This document shows positions 24,060-34,942 of a stretch of 64,000 bases of DNA, piece after piece. The notes under the pieces are model-generated. The model saw only the letters and a program-made list of their open reading frames with translations, had not been told where the DNA came from and made no database searches. A program made the translations under genes and the position numbers. Every line of letters begins with the position of its first letter. Position 1 is the first letter of the stretch. This DNA is from Chelydra serpentina (lineage: Eukaryota; Chordata; Testudines; Chelydridae): contig JBAIAC010000003.1 of the NCBI GenBank assembly GCA_037349315.1, positions 9,176,501-9,240,500 of the forward strand, written 5' to 3'.

Positions 24060-24125
24060 TTGCTGCGATCATGGCTGTGGGTGGGCTTCTTCCCTGCGTG
24101 CTGTTGTGTATCCAAGCCTAATATG
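24060..24125 (+). CDS. EPHA5: EPHA5 alternative cassette exon (22 codons, juxtamembrane)
   Basis: This 66-bp exon keeps the reading frame and sits alone in the middle of a 31.7-kb interval. It has a strong polypyrimidine tract and AG (24058-24059) and a gtcagt donor at 24126. Joined to the transmembrane exon it reads [25 protein letters not shown], then continues RCGYSK from 38909. Human EPHA5 has a longer isoform with a recognisably homologous Cys-rich insert (SCCECGCGRASS...AHPSLIW, from memory) at exactly this position, while the shorter isoform splices it out. The insert lies just inside the membrane, where it could alter juxtamembrane spacing or be acylated on cysteine; that role is inference. 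The turtle version has three cysteines where I recall five in human. It matters because it is easily missed by gene finders: too short to stand out and open in other contexts. Confidence 0.88.
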
Positions 24126-24131
24126 GTCAGT
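24126..24131 (+). promoter_or_regulatory. Donor splice site of EPHA5 cassette exon
   Basis: The sequence ATG|gtcagt is a weaker donor than the gtaaga/gtaagt donors of the constitutive exons. That fits optional inclusion (inference). Confidence 0.6.
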
Positions 24132-25023
24132 GTTCCCACCTGCTCTATTTGATGTCCTACCTCAATGTTTTCTGTGCTTAGCTTGGCTTTATCTTCCTTT
24201 TTTGCATTGGCCTGGATTCGCTTTCTCATCTGAACTCAGCACCCAGCTTGTCTGTCTCAACAACTGGAAATAGCCTAATCTGAAGCACAATAATATGTCT
24301 CCAGAAAGAATGGGGTCCCCATGGAGAATCTGACCTATTATTCCATGATGGATTGACCCAGACAGCATACCAAAAATGTCATGTGTCGTCATAAAACCAA
24401 AGATCATATAACGCATGTGCTGGACACTTCCTGCTTATCATCACTAAGGGGCTATTTTCCAAAAGAGAGGGGTAAAGGTTGCGGCGTTTCATGGCAGGTA
24501 GCATGCATGGCAGTGAAGTGAAGTGTAGTGTGTGTTTTCTGCGGAGCCATGGCACTACTAGCAATGCTCTGTTGTACTGAGAGCTGGTAGCCTGTCCCAC
24601 AAGCTACCCGATCCCTTTCCAAGTTGCATAAGTAATGTCCATTCCAATGTGGTCTCTCACACTGCTGACTGATAAAATGAGGGATGCTTTTACTATATTT
24701 GGATTAGACGTGGATCGTTCAAGAAGCAAAAACTATTTTGCATTTTAGGTTTCTGAATCAGCTGATGGGGGTGCAGGCAGGCAGCTCCCAGTTGGCTAAG
24801 CCTGGACAGCAACTCATAAAATCACACTCAAGAAGTGTCCATCTGAGTTCATAGGATATAAATAACTGAAACAGAGAGCTAAGACCTCCCACTTTTGCTC
24901 ATGCCAGGCCTTGCTGTGAAAACACAATGGAAATACACATAGCTGTCCTGGGGAGCATTGAAATTCTGCAGAGCTACAGTTTAGTCATTGTGTAGTCTTC
25001 TGGGTGGAATATAAAAATTGCCA

Positions 25024-25190
25024 GAGTTGATCAGACACATGGTCCATCTAGCCCAGTGTCCTGTCTCTGACCAGGGCCACCCCAGGTGCTTCAGGGGAAG
25101 GTGTAAGAACCCTACAGTAGCATTTATGGGCTAACATTCCTCCAAGAAAGTTTTCATCTGACCTCGATTGGCTCATGCCCTGTGACAGGA
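25024..25190 (-). mobile_element. CR1 3' fragment, reversed, old
   Basis: The phrase 'acatggtccatctagcccagtgtcctgtct' matches 62970-63010 (also reversed). The rest is diverged. Confidence 0.7.
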
Positions 25191-25266
25191 GGGTTTACAG
25201 CCCTTCCAAAACGCCTATATTTTGGTGGGTTGCTTTAATATTTTCATGTTATTTTAATATCTTCAT

Positions 25267-25451
25267 GGAGGGGAGGGATAGCTCAGTGGTTTGAGCATTG
25301 GCCTGCTAAACCCAGCGTTGTGAGTTCAATCCTTGAGGGGACCATTTAGGGATCTGGGGCCAAAATTGGGGATTGGTCCTGCTTTGAGCAGGGGGTTGGA
25401 CTAGATGACCTCCTAAGGTCCCTTCCAACCCTGATATTCTATGATTCTATG
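25267..25451 (+). mobile_element. Cry-type SINE, full length
   Basis: It has a head GGGATAGCTCAGTGGTTTG, B-box-like GAGTTCAATCC, the linker 'atctggggccaaaattgggg' and the CR1-like tail ending TATTCTATGATTCTATG. It is close to the copies at 39543 and 13155. Confidence 0.92.
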
Positions 25452-25969
25452 TTCCTTAAAGACAAATTATTCTGGTTTGTGTCAATACAAATATTCATAT
25501 CTGAGAAAAGGATCATGTCTTACATGGGTACAAGAAACAGAAAACATCTGTGAAGTGTTTTGTTGCCAATTCTCATGATTTTACTGCCAGTCTGTCTATG
25601 TTGGGTGTTCTTCTTAAAGCCCTAGCGCTTGGAGTCATGTGATTATGTGAGACTCTTAGCTTTCCTAGCCCTTTTTGGTTGCAGTGCAAAGCTTGAAAAC
25701 ATGGATCTGACAGGCTCAAAAACCAGAAGGGAAATAAAAAGAACCCCAATTGTATTATTTTTAACACATCATGATTTTTGATGAAGCCTTATGATTCTTG
25801 AATGCTTGGCATTGAAATATTGGCCTCGACATCTCAGTCTGAAGTGTTTGGCTGCCAAATGTCCTGTGGGTATATTTAGTTATTGTTTGAACTAATCGGT
25901 GTTGCCATGATGATGTCAAAAGAGAGATTCCAATGGGTTGATGGCCCATCTATACCAGGTACTGCAGAA

Positions 25970-26432
25970 ATTCAGGTATTGCTTCATGCTTTGAGCCCTA
26001 AAGTGAAATCCCTGCAAGCTGCATGGACACTTTTCAAAGATACCATAATAGAGGCCCAACTTAAATGTATACCCCAAATTAAAAAACAAAGTCAAAGAAC
26101 TAAAAAAGAGCCACCGTGGCTTAACAACCATGTAAAAGAAGCAGTGAAAGATAAAAAGGCATCTTTTAAAAAGTGGAAGTCAAATCCTAGTGAGGTAACT
26201 AGAGAGGAGCATAAACAATGCCAAATTAAGTGTAAAAATGTAATAAGAAAAGCCCAAAATGGAGTTTGAAGAACAGCTGGCCAAAAACTCAAAAGGTAAT
26301 AACAAAATGTTTTTTAAATACGTCAGAAGCAGGAAGCCTCCTAAACAACCAGTGGGGCCCCTGTACGACAAAGATACAAAAGGAGCACTTAAAGATGATA
26401 AAGTCATTGCGTAGAAACTAAATGAATTATGT
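25970..26432 (+). mobile_element. CR1 LINE, ORF2 linker segment
   Basis: The open frame encodes the region between endonuclease and RT, with motifs such as KEPPWLNNHVKEAV and REEHKQCQIKCKNVIRKAQ (frame 25883-26269), then continues after a frame break through 'cgtcagaagcaggaagcctc'. It stops abruptly at about 26432 where another CR1 tail begins. Confidence 0.85.
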
Positions 26433-26593
26433 TTGTCAGAGGGGGGTGATGGATGGCAGGAGAGAGAGATCACTTGATTATTACTTGTTAGGTCCACTCA
26501 CTCCAGGGCACCTGGCATTGGCCACTGTCGGTGGACAGGATACTGGGCTGGATGGACCTTTGGTCTGACCCAGTACGGCCATTCTTATGTTCT
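26433..26593 (+). mobile_element. 3' end of a different CR1 subfamily
   Basis: The phrase 'ggctggatggacctttggtctgacccagtacggccattcttatgttctt' is the forward form of the CR1 end seen reversed at 62944-62990. Its terminal repeat is TTCTTATG-like rather than ATTCTATG. It lies inside the CR1 ORF2 segments at 25970 and 26594. Confidence 0.8.
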
Positions 26594-27847
26594 TTATGTT
26601 CTTAGTCAACATATATTCACCAAGGGCAAGTCATGCCTGAGCAACCTGATTGCTTTCTATGATGAGATAACTGGCTCTGTGGATATGGGGAAAACGGTGG
26701 ATGTGATATATCTTGACTTTAGCAAAGCTTTTGATATAGTCTCCCACGGTATTCTTGCCAGCAAGTTAAAAAAGTATGGATTGGATGAATGGACTATAAG
26801 GTGGATAGAAAGCTAGCTAGATTGTCGGGCTCAACGGGTAGTGATCAATGACTCGATGTCTAGTTGGCAGTCAGTATCAAGCGGAGTGCCCCAGGGGTCG
26901 GTCCTGGGGCCAGTTTTGTTCAATATCTTTATTAATGATCTGGATGATGGGATTAATTGCACCCTCAGCAAGTTTGCAGATGACATTAAACTGGAGGGAG
27001 AGGTAGATACGATGGAGAGTAGGGATAGGGTCCCGAGTGACCTAGACAAATTGGAGGATTTGGCCAAAAGAAATCTGATGAGGTTCAACAAGGACTAGTG
27101 CAGAGTTCTGCGCTTAAGAAGGAAGAATCCCATGCACCGCTACAGGCTGGGGGCCGACTGGCAAAGCAGCAGTTCTGCAGAAAAGGACCTGGGGATTACA
27201 GTGGACGAGAAGCTGGATATAAGTCAGCAGTGTGCCCTTGTTGCCAAGAAGGCCAATGGTATATTGGGCTGTATTTGTAGGACCATTGCTAGCATATCGA
27301 GGAAAATGATTATTCCCCTTTATTCGGCAACGGTGAGGCCACACGTGGAGTATTGTGTCCAGTTTTGGTCCCCCACCCACTGCAGAAGTGATGTGGACAA
27401 ATTGGAGGGAGTCCAGGAGAGGGCAACAAAAATGATTAGGGGGCTGGGGCATACGACTTACGAGGAGAGGCTAAGGGAACGGGGGTAATTAAGTTTGCAG
27501 AAGAGAAGAGTAAGGGGGAATTTGATAGCAGCCTTCAATTACCTGAAGGGAGGTTCCAAAGAGGATGGAGCTCGGCTGTTCTCAGAGGTGGCAGATGACA
27601 GAACAAGAACCAATGGTCTCAAGTTGCAGTGCGGGAGGAAACATATTTCACTAGGAGGGTGGTGAAGCACTGGAATGGGTTACCTAGGGAGGTGGTGGAA
27701 TCTCTATCCTTAGAGGTTTTTAAGCCCTGGCTTGACAAAACTTTGGCTGGGATGATTAATTGGTGTTGGCCCTGCTTTGAGCAGGGGATTGGACTAGATG
27801 ACCTCCTGAGGTCTCTTCCAACCCTAATATTCTATGATTCTATGATA
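26594..27847 (+). pseudogene. CR1 LINE ORF2, reverse transcriptase to 3' end (broken)
   Basis: It encodes RT motifs in order: [15 protein letters not shown] (about 26705-26755), [21 protein letters not shown] (RT block 4), then KFADDIKL with the catalytic FADD (about 26970). The thumb region ([20 protein letters not shown], 27345-27415), YEERLRERG and the C-terminal [15 protein letters not shown] follow. The end is ...TATTCTATGATTCTATGA at 27847, the CR1 terminus. Stops at about 26817 and 27098 and several frame changes show it is dead. The first half of ORF2 and all of ORF1 are missing. Confidence 0.9.
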
Positions 27848-27848
27848 G

Positions 27849-28625
27849 GGAATGAAGAGAACAGGTAATCATCAAGTGATCCATCCCGTCGCCCATTCCC
27901 AGCTTCTGACAAACAGCGGCTAGGGACACCATCCCTGTCCATCCTGACTAATAGCCATTGATGGAACCATATCTCTACAAATTTATCTAGTTCTTTTGTG
28001 AACCCTGTTAGAGCCTTGGCCTTCAAAACATCCTCTGGCAAGGAGTTCCACAGATTGACTGTGCATTGTGTGAAAAAAATACTTCCTTTTGTTTATTTTA
28101 AACCTGGTCACCTATTAATTGCATTTGGTGACCCTTAGTTCTTCTGTTATGAGAAGGAATAAATAACACTTTCACTGATTTACTTTCTCCACACCAGTCA
28201 TGATTTTATAGACCTCTATCATATCCCCCCTCAGTCGTCTCTTTTCCAAGCTGAAAAGTCCCAGTGTTATTAATCTCTCCTCATATGGCAGCTGTTCCAT
28301 ATCCCTAATCATTTTATTGCCCCTTGCTGAACCTTTTCCAATTCCAATATATCTTTTTTGAGATGGGGTGACCACATCTGCACACAGTATTCAAGATGCC
28401 CACATGGATTTATATACATTATATAGATACCATGGATTTATATAGAGGCAATATGATATTTTCTGTCTTATTATCTATCCCTTTCTTAATGATTCCCAAC
28501 ATTCTGTTCGCATTTTTGACGGCCGCTGCACATTGAATGGATGTTTTCAGAGAACTATCCACAATGATTCCAAAATTTACTTTCTTGAGTGGTAACAGGT
28601 AATTTAGACCCCATCATTTTATATG
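27849..28625 (-). mobile_element. CR1 LINE ORF2 3' half, reversed
   Basis: Reversed reading gives the same C-terminal ORF2 region in another subfamily (YEERLITLGLFSLEKRRLRG, VYKIMTGVEKVNQ at 28172-28375). Its own 3' terminus is missing where it abuts the forward CR1 at 27848. It stops at about 28625 against an LTR-like block. Confidence 0.85.
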
Positions 28626-28630
28626 TATAT

Positions 28631-30066
28631 GTAAGCGAGGGAATGGTCCCACTATTGTGGAGAACTTTCCTGGCTTCTGCTCTACCCAGTGAACTGGGTT
28701 AGCAAAAGGATATGAGTCCTCGCTCCCACTTCCTTTACCCAGAGGCCTGCCTGCCCTTGAGGGGTCCCCTTCCACTCTCCTGTCTGGCAGAGTCCTCGTA
28801 ACGCTGACATGGCTGGGCCCAGGATTCCTGGGGGGCTCGACCCCCAACCTTGCTGTGGTCACCTAGGTCAGGGGCTAGGGCAGGGGTAGGCAACCTATGG
28901 CATGGGTGCCGAAGGCGGCACATGAGCTGATTTTCAGTGGCACTCACACTACCTGGGTCCTGTGAGGGACTTTCCATTTTAATTTAATTTTAAGTGAAGC
29001 TTCTTAAACATTTTAAAAACCTTATTTACTTTACATACAACAATAGTTTAGTTATATATTAAAGACTTATAGAAAGAGACCTTCTAAAAACGTTAAAATG
29101 TATTCCTGGCACACGAAACCTTAAATTAGAGTGAATAAATGAAGACTTGGCACACCACTTCTGAAAGGTTGCCAACCCCTGGGCTAGGGTGTCCCCATGC
29201 CGGGGTACTCTCTCTGCACTGAGCTCTCCCCTGACCCACTGACAATTACATACAATTTAAAACAAATACAAGTTATTTAATCATCAATTAATTTTTAAAA
29301 AAAGAATAAGGAAAAATGGGAAAGGTTAAGGGAAAACACATCACCCCGCTCTGTGGCAGGAAACATTTCAAACAGTGTCTCTGGAACATCAGGGCAGTTC
29401 ACAGTCTGTTCCTTGTAGGTCCCAGGCCTCCTTCTCAGGCCCTGGCTGTGCTGCAGGGACGCCGCAAGTTGGACACTTGCTCTGGTGGTGGCCACACACC
29501 TCCGGGCTTTGGGTGGTGGGACCCTTCTTCCCAGCGTCAGCCCCCCATCAGGTTAAGATCCCCCTCCCAGTCTGGCCTGCAAGGACCCTTGGCTGGGGGT
29601 GTCTTTCTGCGCTGGGCCCTTTTCCCAGGGCCACCTCTTGGCAGGCCCCAGTTGCTCACCACCTCTGGCTCTGTGGCTGCAGCTCTGCTCCCAGCACAGG
29701 TCTGCTCTTCCTGGGCTGTGTCTCTGGCTTTGCGGCTGCAACTCTGCTCCCAGTACAGGGTCTGCTCTCTCTGGGCTGACTTTCTGGCCCCTCTGGATCT
29801 GGCCCAGCTCTGCTCCCCAGCTCAGCTTGGGCCCCTGCTCTCTCCTTAGTTCGGTCTCACTCTGTCTGACCCAGGCAAATCCAGCTCACACAGAGGACGG
29901 GATTCACCCTGACCTCCTGACTCCTTGATTCACCTGCCTGCCTTGTCAATCAGGCTGACCTGGAGCATTGGCCTCTCCCCATTGTTCCTGGGGACTGTCA
30001 GTCTCAGGGTCCTGATTTCCCATCGACCCTTCCCCTTTTGGCACTGGGAGCTAGCCCACCAAAACA
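28631..30066 (-). mobile_element. LTR-like block between two CR1 pieces
   Basis: It is GC-rich and C/T-rich on the + strand with TG...CA-type limits (TGTAAGCGAGGG at 28631, CCAAAACA ending at about 30066) and no coding. It resembles the solo LTRs elsewhere in composition but lacks a demonstrable target duplication. A hAT is inserted in it (28881-29181). Boundaries are uncertain. Confidence 0.4.
28881..29181. mobile_element. Non-autonomous hAT element with perfect 8-bp target duplication
   Basis: The inverted repeats are CAGGGGTAGGCAACCT and AGGTTGCCAACCCCTG. The flanks are ggctaggg at 28873-28880 and ggctaggg at 29182-29189, identical. The interior is AT-rich and non-coding. Confidence 0.95.
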
Positions 30067-30285
30067 TGCCAACAGTCCCCTTGCATATAGTTGGGATTAT
30101 GTTTTCCAATGTGTCAGATTCTTTTTTATGTGAAAGTTTCTCATCTGATCTGGCCCCTCCTTTATCCTTTTCCATCCTCTCCTCCTGACTAAAACCTAGA
30201 GAATCTCTATCAGTAGACCCTCCTGTAAGAGAAGTCTCTGTCTGATCCACATGCTTCTCTGCAGCAATCAGCTTTCCCCCATCTC
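30067..30285 (-). mobile_element. CR1 linker between ORF1 and ORF2, truncated
   Basis: Reading in reverse from the ORF1 stop, the sequence continues in the charged, low-complexity style typical of the CR1 ORF1-ORF2 spacer (KDKGGARSDEKLSHKKES-like). It ends where the LTR-like block begins. No endonuclease (EN) coding follows. Confidence 0.6.
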
Positions 30286-31056
30286 TTAGTTTAAAAACTG
30301 CTCTGCAACCTTTTTAATGTTAAGTGCCAGCAGTCTGGTTCCACTTTGGTTTAGGTGAAGCCCATCCTTCCTGTATAGGCTCCCCCCATCCCAAAAGTTT
30401 CCCCAGTTCCTAATAAATCTAAACCCCTCCTCTCTACACCATCGTCTCATCCATGCATTGAGACCCTGCAGTGCTGCCTGTCTAACTGACCATGCGTGTG
30501 GAACTGGAAGCATTTCAGGGAATGCTGCCATGGAGGTCCTGGACTTCAATCTCTTGCCTAAATTTGGCCCCCACAATTTAATCTCTCTCCTATCCTTCCC
30601 TATGTCATTGGTACCTACATGTACCACGACCACTGGCTCCTCCCCAGCACTACACATAAGTTTATCTAGATGTCTCGAGAGATTGGCAACCTTCGCACCG
30701 ATCAGGCAAGTCACCATGCGGTTCTCCTGATCATTGCAAACCCAGCTATCTATGTTTCTAATGATTGAATCCCCCATAACTATTACCTGTCTCTTAATAA
30801 CTGGAGTTCCCTGCCCCCGAGGCATATTCTCAGTGCGAGAGGATACCACAACATCTATGTACCTCTCTGTCTCCTTTAGTTCCTCCAGTTCAGCCACTCT
30901 GGTCTCCAAAGCCCATACGCGGTCTCTGAGGACCAGGAGCTCCTTGCACTGAATGCACACATACGCCACCTGCCAATAGAGCAGGTAATCATGCATGCTG
31001 CACTGGGTGCAATAAACGACATAGCCCCCACGCTGTTGCTGGACTTCTGCCTGCAT
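30286..31056 (-). CDS. CR1 LINE ORF1: zinc-ribbon/coiled-coil plus esterase-like domain
   Basis: This is an open frame of 256 codons with an ATG start. Its N-terminal third has paired CxxC motifs (CTQC, CIQC) followed by a leucine-heptad coiled coil (about residues 40-65). The C-terminal two thirds match the SGNH/GDSL-like esterase of CR1 ORF1: MGDSIIRNI (nucleophile block with GDS), VVHVGTNDIG (GxND block) and YRKDGLHLNQSG (block with Asp/His). ORF1 proteins of this type bind RNA and may act on membranes or lipids in the retrotransposition particle. The frame is unbroken, but ORF2 following it is missing, so the element cannot move by itself. The sequence 31057-31470 upstream is likely its 5' UTR. 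Confidence 0.85.
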   Translation of the reverse strand: MQAEVQQQRGGYVVYCTQCSMHDYLLYWQVAYVCIQCKELLVLRDRVWALETRVAELEELKETERYIDVVVSSRTENMPRGQGTPVIKRQVIVMGDSIIRNIDSWVCNDQENRMVTCLIGAKVANLSRHLDKLMCSAGEEPVVVVHVGTNDIGKDRREIKLWGPNLGKRLKSRTSMAAFPEMLPVPHAWSVRQAALQGLNAWMRRWCREEGFRFIRNWGNFWDGGSLYRKDGLHLNQSGTRLLALNIKKVAEQFLN

Positions 31057-31874
31057 TATCTGTTTACTCCTGCAGCTTGTTCCTTTGTTTTGTTTTTATC
31101 AGCGGGTGTTTGGCTTTAAGTTTAAAGAATGTTAAGTGTATCTAGCCCCCCGGCTCAGACTCTGACCTCTAAACTTTCTTGCGAAACTCCCCTGTTATCC
31201 ACTTCTGTTCACTAGCTTCTCTGGTCACTTAGGAGTGGGCTTTTTAAAGTGTTGGTCTTCCTGAGTAGCTTTGCCCCCTGGTTAAGGGTTGATGGGTGCT
31301 AAAGGGCTTTGGGATCAAAGCCTCGTTAAAAAGCTCTCAGCCTTGCCTTGCAGGCCACTACGCTCAGCACACAGTCAGCACACTGTATATTTCAGTCAAG
31401 CAGCAAGTACACCACAAACACACACACTACAGACAACAAACAGAGACCTATAAGTTATCCCAATGAGAGATAATCTCTCTGTTTTTGCTCTTGTGAAGTG
31501 ACTTACATTATGCTAGGTAACATTCAGTGGTTCAGTCCCACCTTTGCCAATCATATTCTTCATTTTTCTTCCATTTCACTTTATGTTATAAACCTGTATA
31601 AGGATCATTTTACAACCTCACTTTTATAATCTGCCCAATAAATATTTTATGAGCTGCTTGCCAGTGTGGAAGTAGGTTTTATATCAGACACGATGCCATA
31701 AGAATATTTAAAATCTAAATGTCTTTTTCCCCCTCTTATACTTTTATTAAAAAACACTGCAAGCAATGATTGAGGTCTTACTCTTCAGTGTGATGGGGCC
31801 TACTGACATAATGTTGCAGGGGAGACATTGCTTTCAAGGTACTGAAACAGATCCAGATCCTCAGCAAATGTAAA

Positions 31875-32102
31875 TCAGCGGAGATCCAGGAAATTTACAG
31901 ATTTACTGAGTTTCTTGTCCAATTTCTTCAGATCAGTGGGAGAGGAAGCGGGTAGCAATGTCTTTAAGTCTTCACAATATGTGATATAGAAAAGATGTAC
32001 AAAATCTATATAATCTGCAACCTCCATCAAATTACAGTGATGAAGGTCCATCAGGTATCTTTGCTTTTCATCTTTTACAATCAATATTAAAAATAAATGC
32101 AC
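31875..32102 (-). CDS. Uncertain 75-codon ORF, possible coding remnant
   Basis: The reversed frame encodes a leucine- and acid-rich peptide (DLHHCNLMEVADYIDFVHLF, later TDLKKLDKKLSKSVNFLDLR) that ends in a stop. It is not low complexity and has protein-like composition, unlike most chance frames here. I do not recognise the family. No acceptor AG sits in front of the protein-like part (about 32080) and there is no poly-A, so it could be a pseudogene, part of an unknown transposon or chance. Confidence 0.2.
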   Translation of the reverse strand: MHLFLILIVKDEKQRYLMDLHHCNLMEVADYIDFVHLFYITYCEDLKTLLPASSPTDLKKLDKKLSKSVNFLDLR

Positions 32103-33442
32103 ATGTGAAAATCAAATTATACAACAACGTGGTACCATTCCCATCAGCCCCACCCCCGTAATGTCTTTTAAAAACAGAATACAGTATCTGGATACTTTTA
32201 CTTTCCAATAACAACACATATATGGGAGAAGATCAATATTGAAAGGCATGTCATATGACTGATAATCCTGAAATCACATATTTTTGGATGGAATAGATCA
32301 CATATAATTTAAATAGAAAAGTGGGGAGAAGTAAAGAAAGAACACAATGCCTCTTTCTTGTGTTAAAAAAAACTGTTAAAATTCCAGAAAAGAAGTAGTA
32401 CAATTTAAGCCAAGAATGGGGTTTTTATTGCTTATTTATCTGTTTGGTTAAGATTGTGTATCGGTGACAGATACAGAAGATAACATGTAATCGACACGTT
32501 TCCTACAATGGTTTGTTAGCAATGCTGAACCATTACTTGAGACCGAGTCGTACACCAGCTGCAGTTTTACTTGGTGTATTTTGTTGAGGCTTGTTTTAAT
32601 GGTGCTTTTGGAGGTTCCAGAGCCTGATTTTATATGTTAATGTGACATGCTGCTGCATATGTTATAGAACTCCAGAGATGGCCACAACCAAAAATAACTC
32701 TGAATATCCCCCTAGCTAGTAAAACATTAACCACTCTGCACCAATGTATTCTTAGATCACTCTATATGAGGGATTAAAGGTTTTATTTCCAAATGTACAG
32801 TAGGCATCTCCAGACAATTAAATTTTCAGGAGCCCCGTTTAATGAGAGAGGTAATGTTAGGAAAGAGTACTTACAGATGAGGGATTCAGAGGAGAGATTT
32901 GAGTCTGACAGAGAGACAAGCATGTTTGCTTTAAAAGGTAAACAGGAGAGGGGTTTTACATATGCTTTTCACGGAAATAGAGCTAGTTGAAAAAACAGCC
33001 CTCTTTTTTAATGGACAATTGGGGTTTTGATTAACTACAGATTTCATGAAAATTGTCTGCTTTCCTTTAAATTTTTTTTATCCAAAAACTGAAATCCACA
33101 GAACTTAAAATATTTTATTAGAAAATAAAAAATATTTCATTTTGGAGCAATTTTCAGGTGAAATTATTAAACTTTTTTTGAGTTACAAATATTTCATTTT
33201 TTGATAGTTTTCATCTGAAAATATTTTGGTTTGCCAAAAAGCAACCAAAAATCAGTTTTGGGTGTTTCAAGTTTTGACAAGGAGCTTAAATCTTCTGTGA
33301 GGAAAATACCCAACATTTTTTCAACCAGTTCTGCTTTGGATCTGGTAAACCCAGAACTGCCACTGATGTATGGAGTTCACCCACTGGGTGGAGTTTGGGG
33401 CATGCAAGAAATGCGGGATTTTATTAACTTTCTTGTGAAATG

Positions 33443-33620
33443 GAAGGCTTGTCTACACTAGAAAATTGAACAATTGCTGGTGGAATAGGTGAACAACCAC
33501 TATTGTAAGCCCAAAAGCAAGATTATCCATGCTGTTTTGAGCTAAGGACCACTTCAGTTTTGCCTCACGTCCACACTACTCCTGTACTACACCACAACAG
33601 TTTCACTGCTTTCGGGTAAC
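33443..33620 (+). repeat. Degraded MITE end
   Basis: It starts 'aaggcttgtctacactagaa', the terminal phrase of the 'GTCTACACT' MITE families in this window, and includes 'cacgtccacactactcctg'. The other end cannot be identified. Confidence 0.4.
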
Positions 33621-34942
33621 TGTCTCACATCTCTTGGTACAATACCCCTAAGCAGATAATTCTAGGAAATTTCAAAGGGCCTTTTAGGATAATTTGGGGA
33701 GCGCAGGGGAACTGTTGGAGACTAAGTCAAACTCCCATAAATCCCTAGCAGAAGCTCAACTAAGCCAGCTAGCCAGAGAATACCTGATGGTCCCATGTGG
33801 CATATGATTGGACATTAAAATAAACAACTGACAATATGTGGATCTTAAGGACAATACAAATTGTTAATTTTGATTTGCCTATAAAAGAGGACAAATAATT
33901 TTAGGATGTATATATTTTAATGAGGCTGGTACATCATGCACAGTGCTTCCCAAAACAATGCCAGCATATTGTTTACCGGTAGATAGACTGCAGACATGGG
34001 CCTAGGCCTCTCCCTACTGCGTACAGCCTAAGGCAGGTTATAAAGACTCACCAACCATCAGGAAAGTGCCTCAGCCCATATCCACTATCAGCAGACCCAG
34101 GAGGGAAGGCAAAGGCGTCTGCCCCTATCAGAGAGACTAGCCACTGATGCCCTAGACATATGTAGCCAGGGCTGCCCCAAAACCACCCTACCCCATACAC
34201 ATCCTAGCACAAGATTATAATGCCCTTGCCACTAGTAAGGGCCTCATGCTGCAGCCACCAGCAACAGAGCCAAGGCACCAGAAAAAGCAGCTCCCTGCTG
34301 CCCAGAACTCCACATTACAGTGACTCCCACCTGGCTACCAAATTACCCTCTGATTTCAGTGCTAGCTGCTCTCTGCTGGTGACAGTCCCCTGACGGTTGT
34401 CATGGTGGTGCCCTGCACTGTGGGCTTCGTTGCTTACTGAAGACTCCCCCCGTCACATGCCAGCCCCACCACCCTCAGCTCACTCCAACCATAGTCTCTC
34501 AACATCCCTTTCCCCCCACACTCTCTATCATCTTCTCTTCTCTGCCTCCCTTTTGTTTCCATGAGCTCTACAGCCTTCCTTCCCCCACCTCCCAACCTCC
34601 CAAGGGTAACATGCTCTCCCACTAGCCTCCTTACAATACTGTTAGGCCCTGATGTGGCGATTGGATCTGTGGATTGGACCCTTGCAACCATGTAGATTGA
34701 CTTTCCTGGGACACCACATGGTCAGGGTGTGTTTCACAGCCGCTGCTTTGCGCTGAGTGCTGGTTTCTTGGCCTGTTAATCTCACTGTGGGTCTCATTAC
34801 ACAGACTGCTGCCATCATGTTTCATGTGTCATGTGCGGGATGATAGCAGGACTCCATATTTCTAAAGCTAAATTGTCTGTTTATTAAGAACCGTTCACAG
34901 AAGTTGTCAGGGCGCACGAAGAACATGGATGGTCAGGGTCAT

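Noticed and set aside
25267..25340. Functional tRNA gene in SINE heads (also 13160, 39543, 361)
   Set aside because: A- and B-box-like sites are present but the acceptor stem and anticodon arm do not fold as a tRNA and the SINE body follows.
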